20,288 nt of DNA, from contig DXZL01000014.1 in assembly GCA_019419725.1 (NCBI GenBank), positions 1 to 20,288 on the forward strand, given 5' to 3'. The position numbers and the translations under genes were made by a program. Every line of letters starts with the position of its first letter. Within the stretch, counting starts at the first letter, position 1. This DNA is from Veillonella sp. (GTDB lineage: Bacteria; Bacillota; Negativicutes; Veillonellales; Veillonellaceae). Below, one piece after another: positions 8,372 to 17,266 of this stretch. The notes under the pieces are model-generated. The model searched no databases. It was not told the origin of the DNA and was given only the letters and a program-made list of their open reading frames with translations.

Positions 8372-9303
8372 TGGGTAAAGCAACACGTGAAGCATATGGT
8401 AATGCGTTAGCTCGCATTGGTAAAGAAAATACAAATATTATTGTTTTAGATGCAGATTTGTCTAAATCTACTAAAACTGACACATTTAAAAATGTTTGCC
8501 CTGATCGCTTCTTTAACGTAGGCATTGCAGAACAAAACTTGATTTCTGTTGGTGCCGGACTTGCAGCAGCAGGCAAAATTCCATTTGTTTCTTCCTTTGC
8601 TATGTTTGCAACAGGTCGTGCATTTGAACAAATTCGGAATGCTGTATGTTATCCAAAATTGAATGTAAAAGTATGTGCTACTCATGCTGGTATTACTGTA
8701 GGTGAAGATGGTGCTACACATCAAAGCTTGGAAGATATTTCTTGTATGCGTACTTTACCTAATATGACTGTAGTAGTACCTGCAGATGAACGTGAAACAG
8801 AAGCAGTAGTTGAATGGGCTGCATCTTATGAAGGTCCTGTATATGTTCGTTTAGGCCGTGCTGGTGTAGATGATGTAACAGCTGAAGGTTACACTTTTGT
8901 ACCGGGTAAATCTACTACTTTAGTTGAAGGTTCTGATGTAACAATTATCGCTTGTGGTGCTTTAGTTGGTCCTGCTGTTGAGGCGGCAAAAACCTTAGCT
9001 GAATCTAATGTATCTGCTCGCGTTATTAATATGGCATCTATCAAACCAATTGATGCAGATGCAATCGTAAAGGCAGCTACTGAAACAGGTGCTATTGTTA
9101 CAGCTGAAGAACATAATATCATTGGTGGCCTAGGCTCTGCTGTGTCTGAAGTTGTTGTTGCTAATAAGCCAGTACCTATGGAATTCGTTGGTGTTCGAGA
9201 TACATTTGGGGAGAGTGGTACACCAAAAGAATTAATGGCTAAATATGGCTTAACAGCAAAAGACATTGTAGAAGCAGTAAAACGTGTAATCACTCGTAAA
9301 TAA
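8371..9303 (+). CDS. Transketolase, C-terminal subunit
   Basis: This 310-residue protein holds the pyrimidine-binding domain and the C-terminal transketolase domain, the complement of the preceding gene. VGIAEQNLI contains the conserved Glu54 that activates the aminopyrimidine of ThDP. FVSSFAMFATGRAFEQIRN and THAGITVGEDGATHQSLED are typical of this half. The C-terminal domain begins near residue 180 (PGKSTTLVEGSDVTIIACG). It starts at ATG 8371 with a GGGGG ribosome binding site inside the end of the upstream gene. The family also includes the related 1-deoxyxylulose-5-phosphate synthase and pyruvate dehydrogenase E1-beta, but the partner gene and motif spacing favour transketolase. Confidence 0.95.
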   Translation: MGKATREAYGNALARIGKENTNIIVLDADLSKSTKTDTFKNVCPDRFFNVGIAEQNLISVGAGLAAAGKIPFVSSFAMFATGRAFEQIRNAVCYPKLNVKVCATHAGITVGEDGATHQSLEDISCMRTLPNMTVVVPADERETEAVVEWAASYEGPVYVRLGRAGVDDVTAEGYTFVPGKSTTLVEGSDVTIIACGALVGPAVEAAKTLAESNVSARVINMASIKPIDADAIVKAATETGAIVTAEEHNIIGGLGSAVSEVVVANKPVPMEFVGVRDTFGESGTPKELMAKYGLTAKDIVEAVKRVITRK

Positions 9304-9317
9304 TCAAAGGGGATCCC

Positions 9318-10004
9318 ATGATTGAATTTAAGAATGTTAGTAAAGTCTATGATAATGGTTCTGTTGCATTAGACGATGTGTGTTTAACTATAAATGACGG
9401 AGAATTTGTCCTCATTTGTGGTCACAGCGGTGCAGGGAAATCAACTCTATTTAAATTATTAACTCATGAAGTAGTACCTGATGCTGGTACTGTTATAGTT
9501 GATGATTTTGATGTTACGCGTATGAAGCGTAGTAAAATTCCAAAATTACGTAGAAAACTTGGTGTTGTATTCCAAGATTTCCGGTTATTACCGAATAAAA
9601 CGGTATCAGAGAATATTGCTTTTGCACTTGAAGTAATTGAAGAGAAACCAAAGGTAATTAAAGAAAAGGTAAGTCATGTACTAGAGCTTGTTGGGTTAAC
9701 TGACAAGGCAAATGATTTACCAGAGGATCTATCTGGTGGTGAACAACAACGTGTTGCTATTGCCCGCGCCATTGTAAATCGACCTTCTGTGCTCATTGCT
9801 GATGAACCGACTGGTAATCTAGATCCTGATACAAGTAAAGGTATTGTAGATTTGTTTAAGCATATCAATAATTTTGGTACAACTGTTATTATGGTTACCC
9901 ATAATATGGATCTTGTTTCGTATTTAAATAAACGTGTTATTCGTCTTAAAGATGGTCGCGTTCAAAGTGATAATATGAGAGGTGCTGAAATTAATGAAGC
10001 CTAG
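9318..10004 (+). CDS. ftsE: Cell division ATP-binding protein FtsE
   Basis: FtsE is the ABC-type ATPase that, with FtsX, transmits a cytoplasmic division signal to periplasmic peptidoglycan hydrolases. The 228-residue protein has Walker A GHSGAGKST at 35-43, the Q-loop Gln86 in FQDFRLLP, the signature LSGGEQQR at 138-145 and Walker B VLIADEP at 158-164. The TVSENIAFALEV segment after the Q-loop is typical of FtsE. AAAGGGG precedes ATG 9318. The 3' end overlaps the start of ftsX by 11 bases, as in many genomes. Confidence 0.97.
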   Translation: MIEFKNVSKVYDNGSVALDDVCLTINDGEFVLICGHSGAGKSTLFKLLTHEVVPDAGTVIVDDFDVTRMKRSKIPKLRRKLGVVFQDFRLLPNKTVSENIAFALEVIEEKPKVIKEKVSHVLELVGLTDKANDLPEDLSGGEQQRVAIARAIVNRPSVLIADEPTGNLDPDTSKGIVDLFKHINNFGTTVIMVTHNMDLVSYLNKRVIRLKDGRVQSDNMRGAEINEA

Positions 10005-10881
10005 AACATTGAAATACTTTTTTAAAGAAGCCCTCAAATCTATGAAGCGTAACGGTCTTATGACGTTAGCATCTATTTCTACAGTGGCTTTATCTCTATT
10101 TATGCTTGGTGTATTCCTTTGCGGTGTTATCAATTTGAATAACATGGCATCTAGCTTAGAAAACCAAGTTCAATTGAGCATTTACTTAAAAGATGGTTTA
10201 ACAACTGATCAAATTATGGCGGTAGGTAAGCAAATTAAAGCTATACCAAATCTTAAGCATTTGGAGTTTGTTAATAAAGAGCAAGCTATGAAGGAATTCA
10301 AAGCTCGCCTTGGTGATCAACAACAATTAGTAAATGCCTTAGGTGATGTAAATCCATTGCCAAATTCTTACGTATTAACCTTTGATAATCCTAGTGATGT
10401 TAAGGCTACAGCTAAATTAGCTACCACATTCCAAGGTGTTGAAAGTACACATTATGGTCAAGATATTGTGGAAGAACTCTTCCGTATAACTCAAGTTATC
10501 AGAATTGGTGGTATCGTATTAATTGCATTCTTAGCAGCAGCTACATTATTCATCATTTCTAATACAATTCGTTTGACTGTGTTCGCTCGTCGTAAAGAAA
10601 TTGCCATTATGAAATATGTAGGTGCAACAAATGGCTTTATCCGTTGGCCATTCTTGATAGAAGGCATGTTATTAGGTCTAGTTGGAGCTATTATTGCCGT
10701 TCTTTGTGTAGGTGAATTCTACCATTTTATTACTATGGAAGTTTCTGAGTCTTTAGCATTCTTCCCATTAGTACCAATGTTCCCATTCTTCTATGATGTG
10801 GCTATCTATATTTTAGTTGGCGGTATTATAGTAGGTGCTATTGGTAGTACAATTTCTTTAAAACAATACATGAAGGTGTAA
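9994..10881 (+). CDS. ftsX: Cell division protein FtsX
   Basis: FtsX is the membrane partner of FtsE and the receptor for a periplasmic hydrolase or hydrolase activator. From ATG 9994 it is 295 residues. One transmembrane helix lies near 27-52, then a periplasmic domain of about 110 residues, and three more helices follow: near 167-190, 217-240 and 265-290. The conserved FARRKEIAIMKYVGATNGFIRWPFLIEGMLLG block lies between helices two and three. ATG 9994 was preferred over an in-frame GTG at 9982 because AGAGG at 9978-9982 can serve only the later start; the family N-terminus KPRTLKYFFKEALKSMKRN also begins there. The stop overlaps a TAATG junction with the next gene. Confidence 0.95.
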   Translation: MKPRTLKYFFKEALKSMKRNGLMTLASISTVALSLFMLGVFLCGVINLNNMASSLENQVQLSIYLKDGLTTDQIMAVGKQIKAIPNLKHLEFVNKEQAMKEFKARLGDQQQLVNALGDVNPLPNSYVLTFDNPSDVKATAKLATTFQGVESTHYGQDIVEELFRITQVIRIGGIVLIAFLAAATLFIISNTIRLTVFARRKEIAIMKYVGATNGFIRWPFLIEGMLLGLVGAIIAVLCVGEFYHFITMEVSESLAFFPLVPMFPFFYDVAIYILVGGIIVGAIGSTISLKQYMKV

Positions 10882-10886
10882 TGTTT

Positions 10887-12086
10887 ATGAAATACAACAC
10901 AATCAAATCCCGTCTGGTGGCAACAATTTTAACAGGTATAGTAGTACTGGGAACACCACTATACATTGTTGCGGAAGATGAGGATTTAACGAATCAATTA
11001 GATTCAATTCAACAACAAGTTAATCAACAAAACTCTATTAAAGCTGATGCTGAAACTGTCATTGTAAGTGTATCTGAACAGTTGCGTCAAATTGAAGAGC
11101 AATTGCGTCAAGCTCAACAACAGTTAGAGTCTATTCAACAACAACGTGTAGCCGTTGAAAATGATATTACTGTTAATGAAAAGTTACTAGCAGAAGCACA
11201 AAAACGTTTAGAAGGACGGGAGTCCGTATTTTATAAGCGTGTACGTGATATTTATATCAATGGTCGTCTAAGTTATTTAGATGTTGTTATTGGTTCTAAA
11301 GACTTTAGTGATTTTGCAAATCGACTAGAGATTTTAAAACGCATTATTGATGCTGACATTAAATTAATCGATGAAATCAAAAAAGAACGTGCTGAAATTG
11401 CTGCACGTAAACAAGCTCTTGAGCAATCTCGAGCTAAATTAGTGGAGCTTGAAAAGGCGGCAGTAGCTAAACAAGCTGAAATTGAACAAAAGAAGAAAGA
11501 ACGGGAAGTCGTTCTTCAAAAAGCACAAAATGATCGTGCCACTGCAATGCAAGCTGTGGAAGAACTCAATGCTTCTTCCGCTCAAATTACTGCACTATTA
11601 AAAGCACGTCAAGCGGAACGTGCAGCGGCTCGCGCTGCTGCAGAAGCGGCGGCTGCAGCAGCAGCTCAACAGTCTGCACCAAGTTACTCTTGGGTGCAAG
11701 GTTCTGGTCAACTGGGTTGGCCTGTAAGTGGTGAAATTACTTCACCATATGGTTATCGTACACATCCAATTTGGGGAACAACAATTTACCATTCTGGTAT
11801 AGATATTGGTGTTGATGAAGGTACACCTGTTCATGCTGCTGATGGTGGTACTGTTGTTTGGTCTGGTTGGATGGGCGGCTATGGTTATGCCGTAGTTATC
11901 GACCATGGTAATGGCATGTCTACCCTTTATGGCCATAATTCTGAGCTTGCTGTCTCTGAAGGACAAGATGTATCTAAAGGTCAAGTTATAGCCTATGCTG
12001 GTAGCACTGGTAATAGTACTGGGCCACACGTACATTTTGAAGTTCGTATAAGTGGGGATCCTGTGGATCCTATGGGATATTTATAA
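10887..12086 (+). CDS. Coiled-coil M23 (LytM) peptidoglycan endopeptidase, EnvC-like
   Basis: This 399-residue exported protein resembles EnvC and other FtsEX-linked murein hydrolases. A signal peptide (about residues 1-29, KSRLVATILTGIVVLGTPLY) is followed by a long Gln- and Glu-rich coiled coil to about residue 245. An Ala-rich linker and a C-terminal M23 domain (about 280-399) follow. The zinc and catalytic residues are all present: HSGID (His302, Asp306), YGH (His350) and HVH (His381, His383). In E. coli EnvC the equivalent domain is degenerate and only activates amidases, whereas this one looks enzymatically competent. AAGGTG (10873-10878) lies eight bases before ATG 10887. An ATG at 10881, in the TAATG overlap with the ftsX stop, is only two bases away and less likely; it would add two residues. 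It should be gated by FtsEX and cut cross-links at the septum. Confidence 0.9.
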   Translation: MKYNTIKSRLVATILTGIVVLGTPLYIVAEDEDLTNQLDSIQQQVNQQNSIKADAETVIVSVSEQLRQIEEQLRQAQQQLESIQQQRVAVENDITVNEKLLAEAQKRLEGRESVFYKRVRDIYINGRLSYLDVVIGSKDFSDFANRLEILKRIIDADIKLIDEIKKERAEIAARKQALEQSRAKLVELEKAAVAKQAEIEQKKKEREVVLQKAQNDRATAMQAVEELNASSAQITALLKARQAERAAARAAAEAAAAAAAQQSAPSYSWVQGSGQLGWPVSGEITSPYGYRTHPIWGTTIYHSGIDIGVDEGTPVHAADGGTVVWSGWMGGYGYAVVIDHGNGMSTLYGHNSELAVSEGQDVSKGQVIAYAGSTGNSTGPHVHFEVRISGDPVDPMGYL

Positions 12087-12087
12087 T

Positions 12088-13227
12088 ATGAAATTTGATA
12101 CACGTACGGTGTTATGGAGCCTATTGAAATATATAGGCTCTGGCATCGTTATTATGTGGCTCATGTTTTGGTATCTATCTGGTTCATTCTGGGGGTTACC
12201 AAGACTATTTGTAGCCTACTATGCTGCGAGTCAAGTCTTTATGACACCTATGTCTAAAGCTACACTTTATGATGGTATGTTAAAAGGTTTGATTGGCTCT
12301 TTGGGAGAGCCTCATAGTATTTATTTAGATGCTGATGAATTTAAGTCCATGAAAATGCAAACATCTGGTACTTATGCTGGTGTAGGCATGGTTCTTGGGC
12401 ATGATGATAAAGGTTTATATGCAGTTAGTATTATGGAAGATCAACCAGCTTTCAAAGCGGGCATTAAACCTGGAGACCATATTATTGCTATCGATGGTCA
12501 ATCCACAAGTGATATAACTGTAGAAGATGCATCCTCTCGAATTCGCGGTGAGGCGGGTACTGTTGTAGCCCTTGATATAGAGCGCAATGGTGAAACATTG
12601 CACTTTGATATCACTCGTGAATCCATTGTGTTACCAACTGTTAAAAGTAAAATGCTCACAAGTACAGTAGGGTACATTCGTATCAGTCAATTCGCTGAAA
12701 ATACAGCTGATGATTTTGAAACACAGTTTAAAGAATTGCAATTGCAAGGTATGAAGGAACTAGTATTAGATCTCCGAGATAATCCTGGTGGTTTGTTATC
12801 TACAACAGAAAAGATTTCTAACTATATTATGCCTCCAGGTACACTAGTAACGGTACAAAATCGAGCTGGTAAAAAAGATGTTTATAAGTCGAATGGCCCA
12901 GAAGTAGCTATGCCATTAGTAGTTCTTGTTAATAAAGGATCTGCTAGTGCATCTGAAATTATAGCTGGTGCTATTCAAGACCGTAAACTAGGTACTATTT
13001 TAGGTACTAATACATATGGTAAAGGTACAGTTCAAACTATTTACCCTAGCCTTGATAATGAAGGTGTTAAGGTAACTATAGCTAAATACCATACACCAAA
13101 TGATCGTGTTATTGACGGCATTGGTATTAAACCAGATGTAGAGCTTGATCTACCAAAAGGTGTAAATCCATCTAGTACATTAGATGATATTCAAATTAAA
13201 AAGGCATTAGAGTTATTACAGCAATAA
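12088..13227 (+). CDS. C-terminal processing peptidase (S41, CtpA/Prc type)
   Basis: This is a 379-residue periplasmic serine protease anchored by an N-terminal helix (about 13-32). Its PDZ domain spans about 90-175 and carries the carboxylate-binding segment near GVGMVLG. The S41 protease domain follows. The predicted catalytic residues are Ser287 in GSASASEI, Lys312 in TYGKGTVQ and Gln316; the 25-residue Ser-Lys and 4-residue Lys-Gln spacings match CtpB. The start is ATG 12088, one base after the M23 stop; an in-frame GTG at 12052 inside that gene lacks a good site and is less likely. Ctp proteases trim or destroy exported proteins from their C-termini, and in E. coli Prc degrades a peptidoglycan endopeptidase. 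Its position after an M23 enzyme suggests a similar link here, which is inference. Confidence 0.95.
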   Translation: MKFDTRTVLWSLLKYIGSGIVIMWLMFWYLSGSFWGLPRLFVAYYAASQVFMTPMSKATLYDGMLKGLIGSLGEPHSIYLDADEFKSMKMQTSGTYAGVGMVLGHDDKGLYAVSIMEDQPAFKAGIKPGDHIIAIDGQSTSDITVEDASSRIRGEAGTVVALDIERNGETLHFDITRESIVLPTVKSKMLTSTVGYIRISQFAENTADDFETQFKELQLQGMKELVLDLRDNPGGLLSTTEKISNYIMPPGTLVTVQNRAGKKDVYKSNGPEVAMPLVVLVNKGSASASEIIAGAIQDRKLGTILGTNTYGKGTVQTIYPSLDNEGVKVTIAKYHTPNDRVIDGIGIKPDVELDLPKGVNPSSTLDDIQIKKALELLQQ

Positions 13228-13244
13228 TGCGTAGGAGTTAAAAT

Positions 13245-14516
13245 ATGTTTATAGATAGAGCGCGTGTCTTTGTTAAGGCCGGTGATGGTGGGGACGGCAT
13301 GTCTAGTTTCCGCCGTGAGAAATACGTGCCAAATGGCGGCCCTAGTGGCGGCGATGGTGGTAAAGGGGCAGACGTTATTTTTAAAGCGGACAAGAATATT
13401 AATACTCTTGTAGACTTTAGATATAAACGTCAGTTTAAGGCGCCTGCTGGTGGTAATGGTGAAAGCTCCAATAAGCATGGTCGCGGTTCTGAGCCACTTA
13501 TTATCCCAGTTCCGTTGGGCACTGTAATTAAAGAAGAAGAAACAGGTAAAATTTTCTGTGACCTCGTTAACGATGGCGATACATTTGTTATTGCTAAAGG
13601 TGGTCGTGGGGGCCGTGGTAATGCACGCTTCCAAACAAGTGCTAACCGTGCACCGACATTTGCAGAGAAAGGTGAACCTGGTGAAGAGTTCTGGTTACAA
13701 CTAGAACTAAAAGTATTAGCTGACGTTGGTTTATTAGGGTACCCATCTGTAGGTAAATCTAGTATTTTACGTAAGGTTTCTAAAGCTCAACCAGAGGTTG
13801 CGGCTTATCACTTTACTACATTGACACCTGTACTTGGGGTAGTAACAATCTCTGGGGACCGTAGTTTTGTACTAGCTGATATTCCTGGCCTTATTGAAGG
13901 TGCTAGCGAAGGTTTTGGTCTAGGACATAACTTCTTGCGTCACGTAGAACGGACTAACATTTTAATTCACGTCCTTGATGTATCTGGTATGGAAGGACGC
14001 GATCCAAAAATTGATTTTGATGCTATTAACGAAGAGCTTCGTAAATATTCTGAAAAATTAGCCAATAAAAAACAAATTGTTGCACTCAATAAGATTGATA
14101 TGGTCTTTGATGATACAACAATTCCTGATACAAAAAAATATTTTGAAGATAAAGGCTACGAAGTATTCCTTATCAATGCATTGAGTGGCGAAGGTTTACC
14201 AGAACTTATGGAACGAGCATACTACTATGTAGAAAACTACGAGCCAGAACCGGAAGCAACTGATGATACAGTAGTATACGAAGCAAAACCAGATGTAGAA
14301 TTCGTTATCACTCGTGGTGACGATGCTGCATTCTATATTACAGGTAAACGTATTGAACGTTTAGTAGCAATGACAAATTTAAGTGATGATCAATCTCTTC
14401 GTAGATTCCAACGCATTTGGCGCTTTATGGAGCTAGATGCTAAATTAAAAGAAAAAGGTTGTAAAGACGGTGATGAAGTTGTGATTGGCGATCAACGCTT
14501 TACATTCCAAGAGTAG
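13245..14516 (+). CDS. obgE: GTPase Obg (50S subunit assembly)
   Basis: Obg is an essential GTPase that binds the 50S ribosomal subunit and links its maturation to nucleotide status. The 423-residue protein has the Gly-rich Obg fold (residues 1-158, with GGxGGDGG-type repeats near 31-40 and GGRGGRGN near 119-126). The G domain has G1 GYPSVGKS at 165-172, the switch TTLTP at 191-195, G3 DIPG at 212-215 and G4 NKID at 282-285. The C-terminal OCT domain occupies about 340-423. TAGGAG sits eight bases before ATG 13245. The obgE-yhbY-proB-proA order is widely conserved in Firmicutes. Confidence 0.98.
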   Translation: MFIDRARVFVKAGDGGDGMSSFRREKYVPNGGPSGGDGGKGADVIFKADKNINTLVDFRYKRQFKAPAGGNGESSNKHGRGSEPLIIPVPLGTVIKEEETGKIFCDLVNDGDTFVIAKGGRGGRGNARFQTSANRAPTFAEKGEPGEEFWLQLELKVLADVGLLGYPSVGKSSILRKVSKAQPEVAAYHFTTLTPVLGVVTISGDRSFVLADIPGLIEGASEGFGLGHNFLRHVERTNILIHVLDVSGMEGRDPKIDFDAINEELRKYSEKLANKKQIVALNKIDMVFDDTTIPDTKKYFEDKGYEVFLINALSGEGLPELMERAYYYVENYEPEPEATDDTVVYEAKPDVEFVITRGDDAAFYITGKRIERLVAMTNLSDDQSLRRFQRIWRFMELDAKLKEKGCKDGDEVVIGDQRFTFQE

Positions 14517-14524
14517 GAGTAATA

Positions 14525-14809
14525 ATGACAGGAAAACAAAAACGGTATTTACGCTCTTTGGCAGCAACAATGCCACCAGTAGTTCAAATTGGTAAAAATG
14601 GTTTAGAAAATAGTGTTATTGATAGTGCTCGCGCAGCCTTAATGGCTCGTGAATTAATCAAGGTGAAATTACACAACAATAGCCCTGAAGATAAGACGAT
14701 TTTCCAAGAGTTAGCCGATATGTTAGGTGCTGAATTAGTCCAAGTCATTGGTTTTAATGGTGTTTTATATAAAGCTAAAAAAGAACCTAAAATTATTTTA
14801 CCTAAGTAA
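14525..14809 (+). CDS. yhbY: CRM-domain RNA-binding protein YhbY
   Basis: This is a 94-residue single-domain CRM protein. It starts MTGKQKRYLRSLAATMPPVVQIGKNGL, where the GKNG loop is the CRM RNA-binding signature, and continues with LIKVKLHNN and VQVIGFNGVLYK, the standard strands of the fold. E. coli YhbY associates with pre-50S particles. Its place directly after obgE (eight bases, with TAGGAG overlapping the obgE stop) supports a role in large-subunit assembly. Confidence 0.93.
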   Translation: MTGKQKRYLRSLAATMPPVVQIGKNGLENSVIDSARAALMARELIKVKLHNNSPEDKTIFQELADMLGAELVQVIGFNGVLYKAKKEPKIILPK

Positions 14810-14875
14810 ATCGTCATATTACTGAATTTTATTATAGTGGGAACGTCATAACCTGTTGACCTAGGAGGTTAATCT
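14810..14875 (+). promoter_or_regulatory. Candidate weak promoter upstream of proB
   Basis: This 66-base gap is the second longest in the window. TCGTCA (14811-14816) and TATAGT (14833-14838) are 16 bases apart and match the -35 and -10 consensus at four and five of six positions. A strong ribosome binding site (AGGAGG at 14863-14868) follows, eight bases before ATG 14876. No terminator hairpin is visible. The promoter is a guess from weak similarity. Confidence 0.3.
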
Positions 14876-15997
14876 ATGCGCAGTGCTATCATCGACGCAA
14901 AAAGAATAGTAGTTAAAGTAGGCAGTAGTACGTTATGTTATGCTAATGGACATTTAAACTTAGAGCGCATAGAAAGATTAGTACGTCAATTATCAGATTT
15001 AGCTAATCAAGGTAAAGAGGTTATCCTTGTTTCTTCTGGTGCAACGGGAGCTGGCCTTGCCCCTCTAGGATTTAAAGAAAAACCTAGAGACCTTGTTTTG
15101 AAACAAGCTGCTGCAGCAGTAGGACAAGGTATCCTCATCCATATGTATGAGCGTATGTTTCGTGAATATGGTCGTACAGTAGGTCAAATTCTATTAACAA
15201 AAGAAGATAGTACAGGCCGTCATAGTTATCTAAACTTGCGCAATACACTACATACGTTATTGCAACTCAATGTTATTCCTATTATCAATGAAAATGACGT
15301 AGTTGCTATTGAGGAATTTAAAATTGGTGATAATGATACTTTATCTGCTACTGTGGCAGGCATTGTAGATGCTGATTTGCTTATCATCTTATCCGATATT
15401 GAAGGATTATATACAGCTAATCCAGCAACTCATCCTAATGCAACATTGATAGAAGTCGTTTCTGAAATTACTGATGAAACCTATGCTATTGCAGGTGGAG
15501 CTGGATCTAATATGGGTACAGGTGGCATGTATACTAAGATAAAAGCAGCCCATATGGCTACAAACTCTGGTGTACCTATGGTAATTACATCCGGTGAAGT
15601 AGAGGATTCTGTGCGACGCGTATGTAAGGGTGAAAATATTGGTACCCTCTTTGAAGCACATGATGCTGGCTTATCAGGAAAACATCACTGGCTTGCCTTT
15701 GGTAAACGATTAAAAGGGTCAATCACTATTGATGATGGTTGCGCTCGTGCTGTATTAGATAAAGGTGCTAGTATTTTACCAGCTGGTATTATTGATGTAG
15801 ATGGGGCATTTGGGCCTGGTGATACAATCTCTATTTACCATGATGGTAAAGAAATCGGTCGAGGTCTTATTAACTATGGCATCGAAGATATGAAGGCCAT
15901 TAAAGGTCATAATACAAATGATATAGCTCAAATTTTAGGAATTAATACAACCTATGATGAAGCAATACATCGTAATAATCTAGTTTTATTACATTGA
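14876..15997 (+). CDS. proB: Glutamate 5-kinase
   Basis: ProB phosphorylates glutamate to gamma-glutamyl phosphate, the first step of proline synthesis and usually the point of proline feedback inhibition. The 373-residue protein has an amino-acid kinase domain (about 1-260) with VKVGSSTL at 13-20, VSSGATGAG near 53-61, IPIINENDVVA and the GDNDTLSA block. The GGMYTKIKAA motif is near residue 217. A C-terminal PUA domain follows (about 280-360), as in the long form of the family. The frame ends nine bases before proA, giving the usual proBA pair that channels a labile acyl phosphate. Confidence 0.97.
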   Translation: MRSAIIDAKRIVVKVGSSTLCYANGHLNLERIERLVRQLSDLANQGKEVILVSSGATGAGLAPLGFKEKPRDLVLKQAAAAVGQGILIHMYERMFREYGRTVGQILLTKEDSTGRHSYLNLRNTLHTLLQLNVIPIINENDVVAIEEFKIGDNDTLSATVAGIVDADLLIILSDIEGLYTANPATHPNATLIEVVSEITDETYAIAGGAGSNMGTGGMYTKIKAAHMATNSGVPMVITSGEVEDSVRRVCKGENIGTLFEAHDAGLSGKHHWLAFGKRLKGSITIDDGCARAVLDKGASILPAGIIDVDGAFGPGDTISIYHDGKEIGRGLINYGIEDMKAIKGHNTNDIAQILGINTTYDEAIHRNNLVLLH

Positions 15998-16006
15998 GGA
16001 TATCCT

Positions 16007-17266
16007 ATGAACCAGTATGAAGAAATTTGTAAAGATATGGGTCAAAGAGCTAAAGCGGCATCCTTTGAATTAGCTCAAATTGATCAAGGTACATTAGATT
16101 CTGCATTATTAGCAATCGCTGATGCTGTAGAAGCACAAGCCGATGAAATTATGGCTGCTAATCAGTTAGACTTAGATAAATCTGGTGATTATAATGTGCC
16201 TCAAACCATGATAGATCGACTAACATTGACACCTAGCCGTATTTCTCAAATGGCAGAAGGTGTTCGTCAAGTAGCTGCTCTTGAAAGTCCAGTAGGTTCG
16301 GTTATAGAAACAATTACACGGCCTAACGGTTTGACTATTGAAAAAAGAGCGGTACCTTTTGGTGTTATTGGCATTATTTTTGAGGCTCGTCCAAATGTAA
16401 CAATTGATGCTGGTGTGCTTTGTTTAAAAACATCGAATGCTACGATACTGCGAGGTGGTAAGGAGGCATTCCATACCAACCAAATTATCGTGACTATTAT
16501 GCGTAATACCTTAGAATCTTTAGGTATTACGCCAGATGCTATTCAACTTGTGGAAGTTCTTGATCGGGATATGGTTGGTGTATTATTGCACCAACGTGAA
16601 TATATTGATGTCATCATTCCTCGTGGTGGAGCTGGACTGATTCGTCGTGTTGTAGAGGAAAGTAGTATTCCTGTTATTGAAACCGGTAGTGGTGTGTGTC
16701 ATACATATATAGATGAATATGCGAATCTCGATATGGCATTAGAAATTGCAATCAATGCAAAGGTACAACGTCCGTCTGTATGTAACTCTATGGAAACATT
16801 GCTAGTACACCAAGCGGTGGCTGGTGAGTTTTTACCACGTCTTGATGAGGTTCTACAAGAATATGGCGTCCGAATTCACGGTGATACAGCTGTGGCTCAA
16901 TATATGGAGAATACAATTCCTTTAACAGATGATTCCTTCCATACTGAATATAACGATATGGACTTAAATGTACGTATTGTTGAAAATCTTGAAGAAGCCA
17001 TTAATCATGTTAATTGTTATTCTACACATCATTCAGAGGCTATCGTAACAGATGAACCGATGCGTGCAAGAGTATTCATGAACTTAGTAGATTGTTCTAC
17101 TGTGTATCATAATGCTTCTACGCGTTTTACTGATGGTTTTGAATTTGGTTTTGGTGCTGAAATCGGTATTAGTACTCAAAAGCTCCATGCTCGTGGGCCA
17201 ATGGGATTACAAGCACTAACATCATATAAATACTTTGTATTTGGAGAAGGCCAAGTTCGAAAGTGA
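16007..17266 (+). CDS. proA: Gamma-glutamyl phosphate reductase
   Basis: ProA reduces gamma-glutamyl phosphate with NADPH to glutamate semialdehyde, which cyclises to the proline precursor. The 419-residue protein belongs to the aldehyde dehydrogenase superfamily. The catalytic Cys259 lies in RPSVCNSMETLLVH. Other family blocks are FGVIGIIFEARPNVTID, TILRGGKEA, IPRGGAGLI, FGFGAEIGISTQKLHARGP and the final LTSYKYFVFGEGQVRK. GAGGA lies before ATG 16007. Its TGA stop overlaps a GTG in the frame of the candidate small gene that follows (GTGA). Confidence 0.98.
   Translation: MNQYEEICKDMGQRAKAASFELAQIDQGTLDSALLAIADAVEAQADEIMAANQLDLDKSGDYNVPQTMIDRLTLTPSRISQMAEGVRQVAALESPVGSVIETITRPNGLTIEKRAVPFGVIGIIFEARPNVTIDAGVLCLKTSNATILRGGKEAFHTNQIIVTIMRNTLESLGITPDAIQLVEVLDRDMVGVLLHQREYIDVIIPRGGAGLIRRVVEESSIPVIETGSGVCHTYIDEYANLDMALEIAINAKVQRPSVCNSMETLLVHQAVAGEFLPRLDEVLQEYGVRIHGDTAVAQYMENTIPLTDDSFHTEYNDMDLNVRIVENLEEAINHVNCYSTHHSEAIVTDEPMRARVFMNLVDCSTVYHNASTRFTDGFEFGFGAEIGISTQKLHARGPMGLQALTSYKYFVFGEGQVRK

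Noticed and set aside
11610..11680. GC-rich, Ala-coding repeat-like stretch in the M23 gene
   Set aside because: It encodes a low-complexity Ala-rich linker between the coiled coil and the peptidase domain. It is in frame and common in EnvC-like proteins, so it is not a mobile or regulatory repeat.
13191..13634. Antisense open frame of 147 codons across the ctp-obgE junction
   Set aside because: It is opposite strongly supported genes, has an unlikely composition (many Thr, Ile, Asn, Phe) and has no recognisable domain. The same applies to antisense frames at 7982-8434, 8889-9293 and 2040-2363.
14851..14861. TTGACC as a -35 box before proB
   Set aside because: There is no room for a -10 element 17 bases later before the start codon, because the ribosome binding site and ATG follow at once.
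15997..16006. Palindrome AGGATATCCT just before the proA start
   Set aside because: It coincides with the ribosome binding site of proA and can be explained by it; no second copy was seen near proB.
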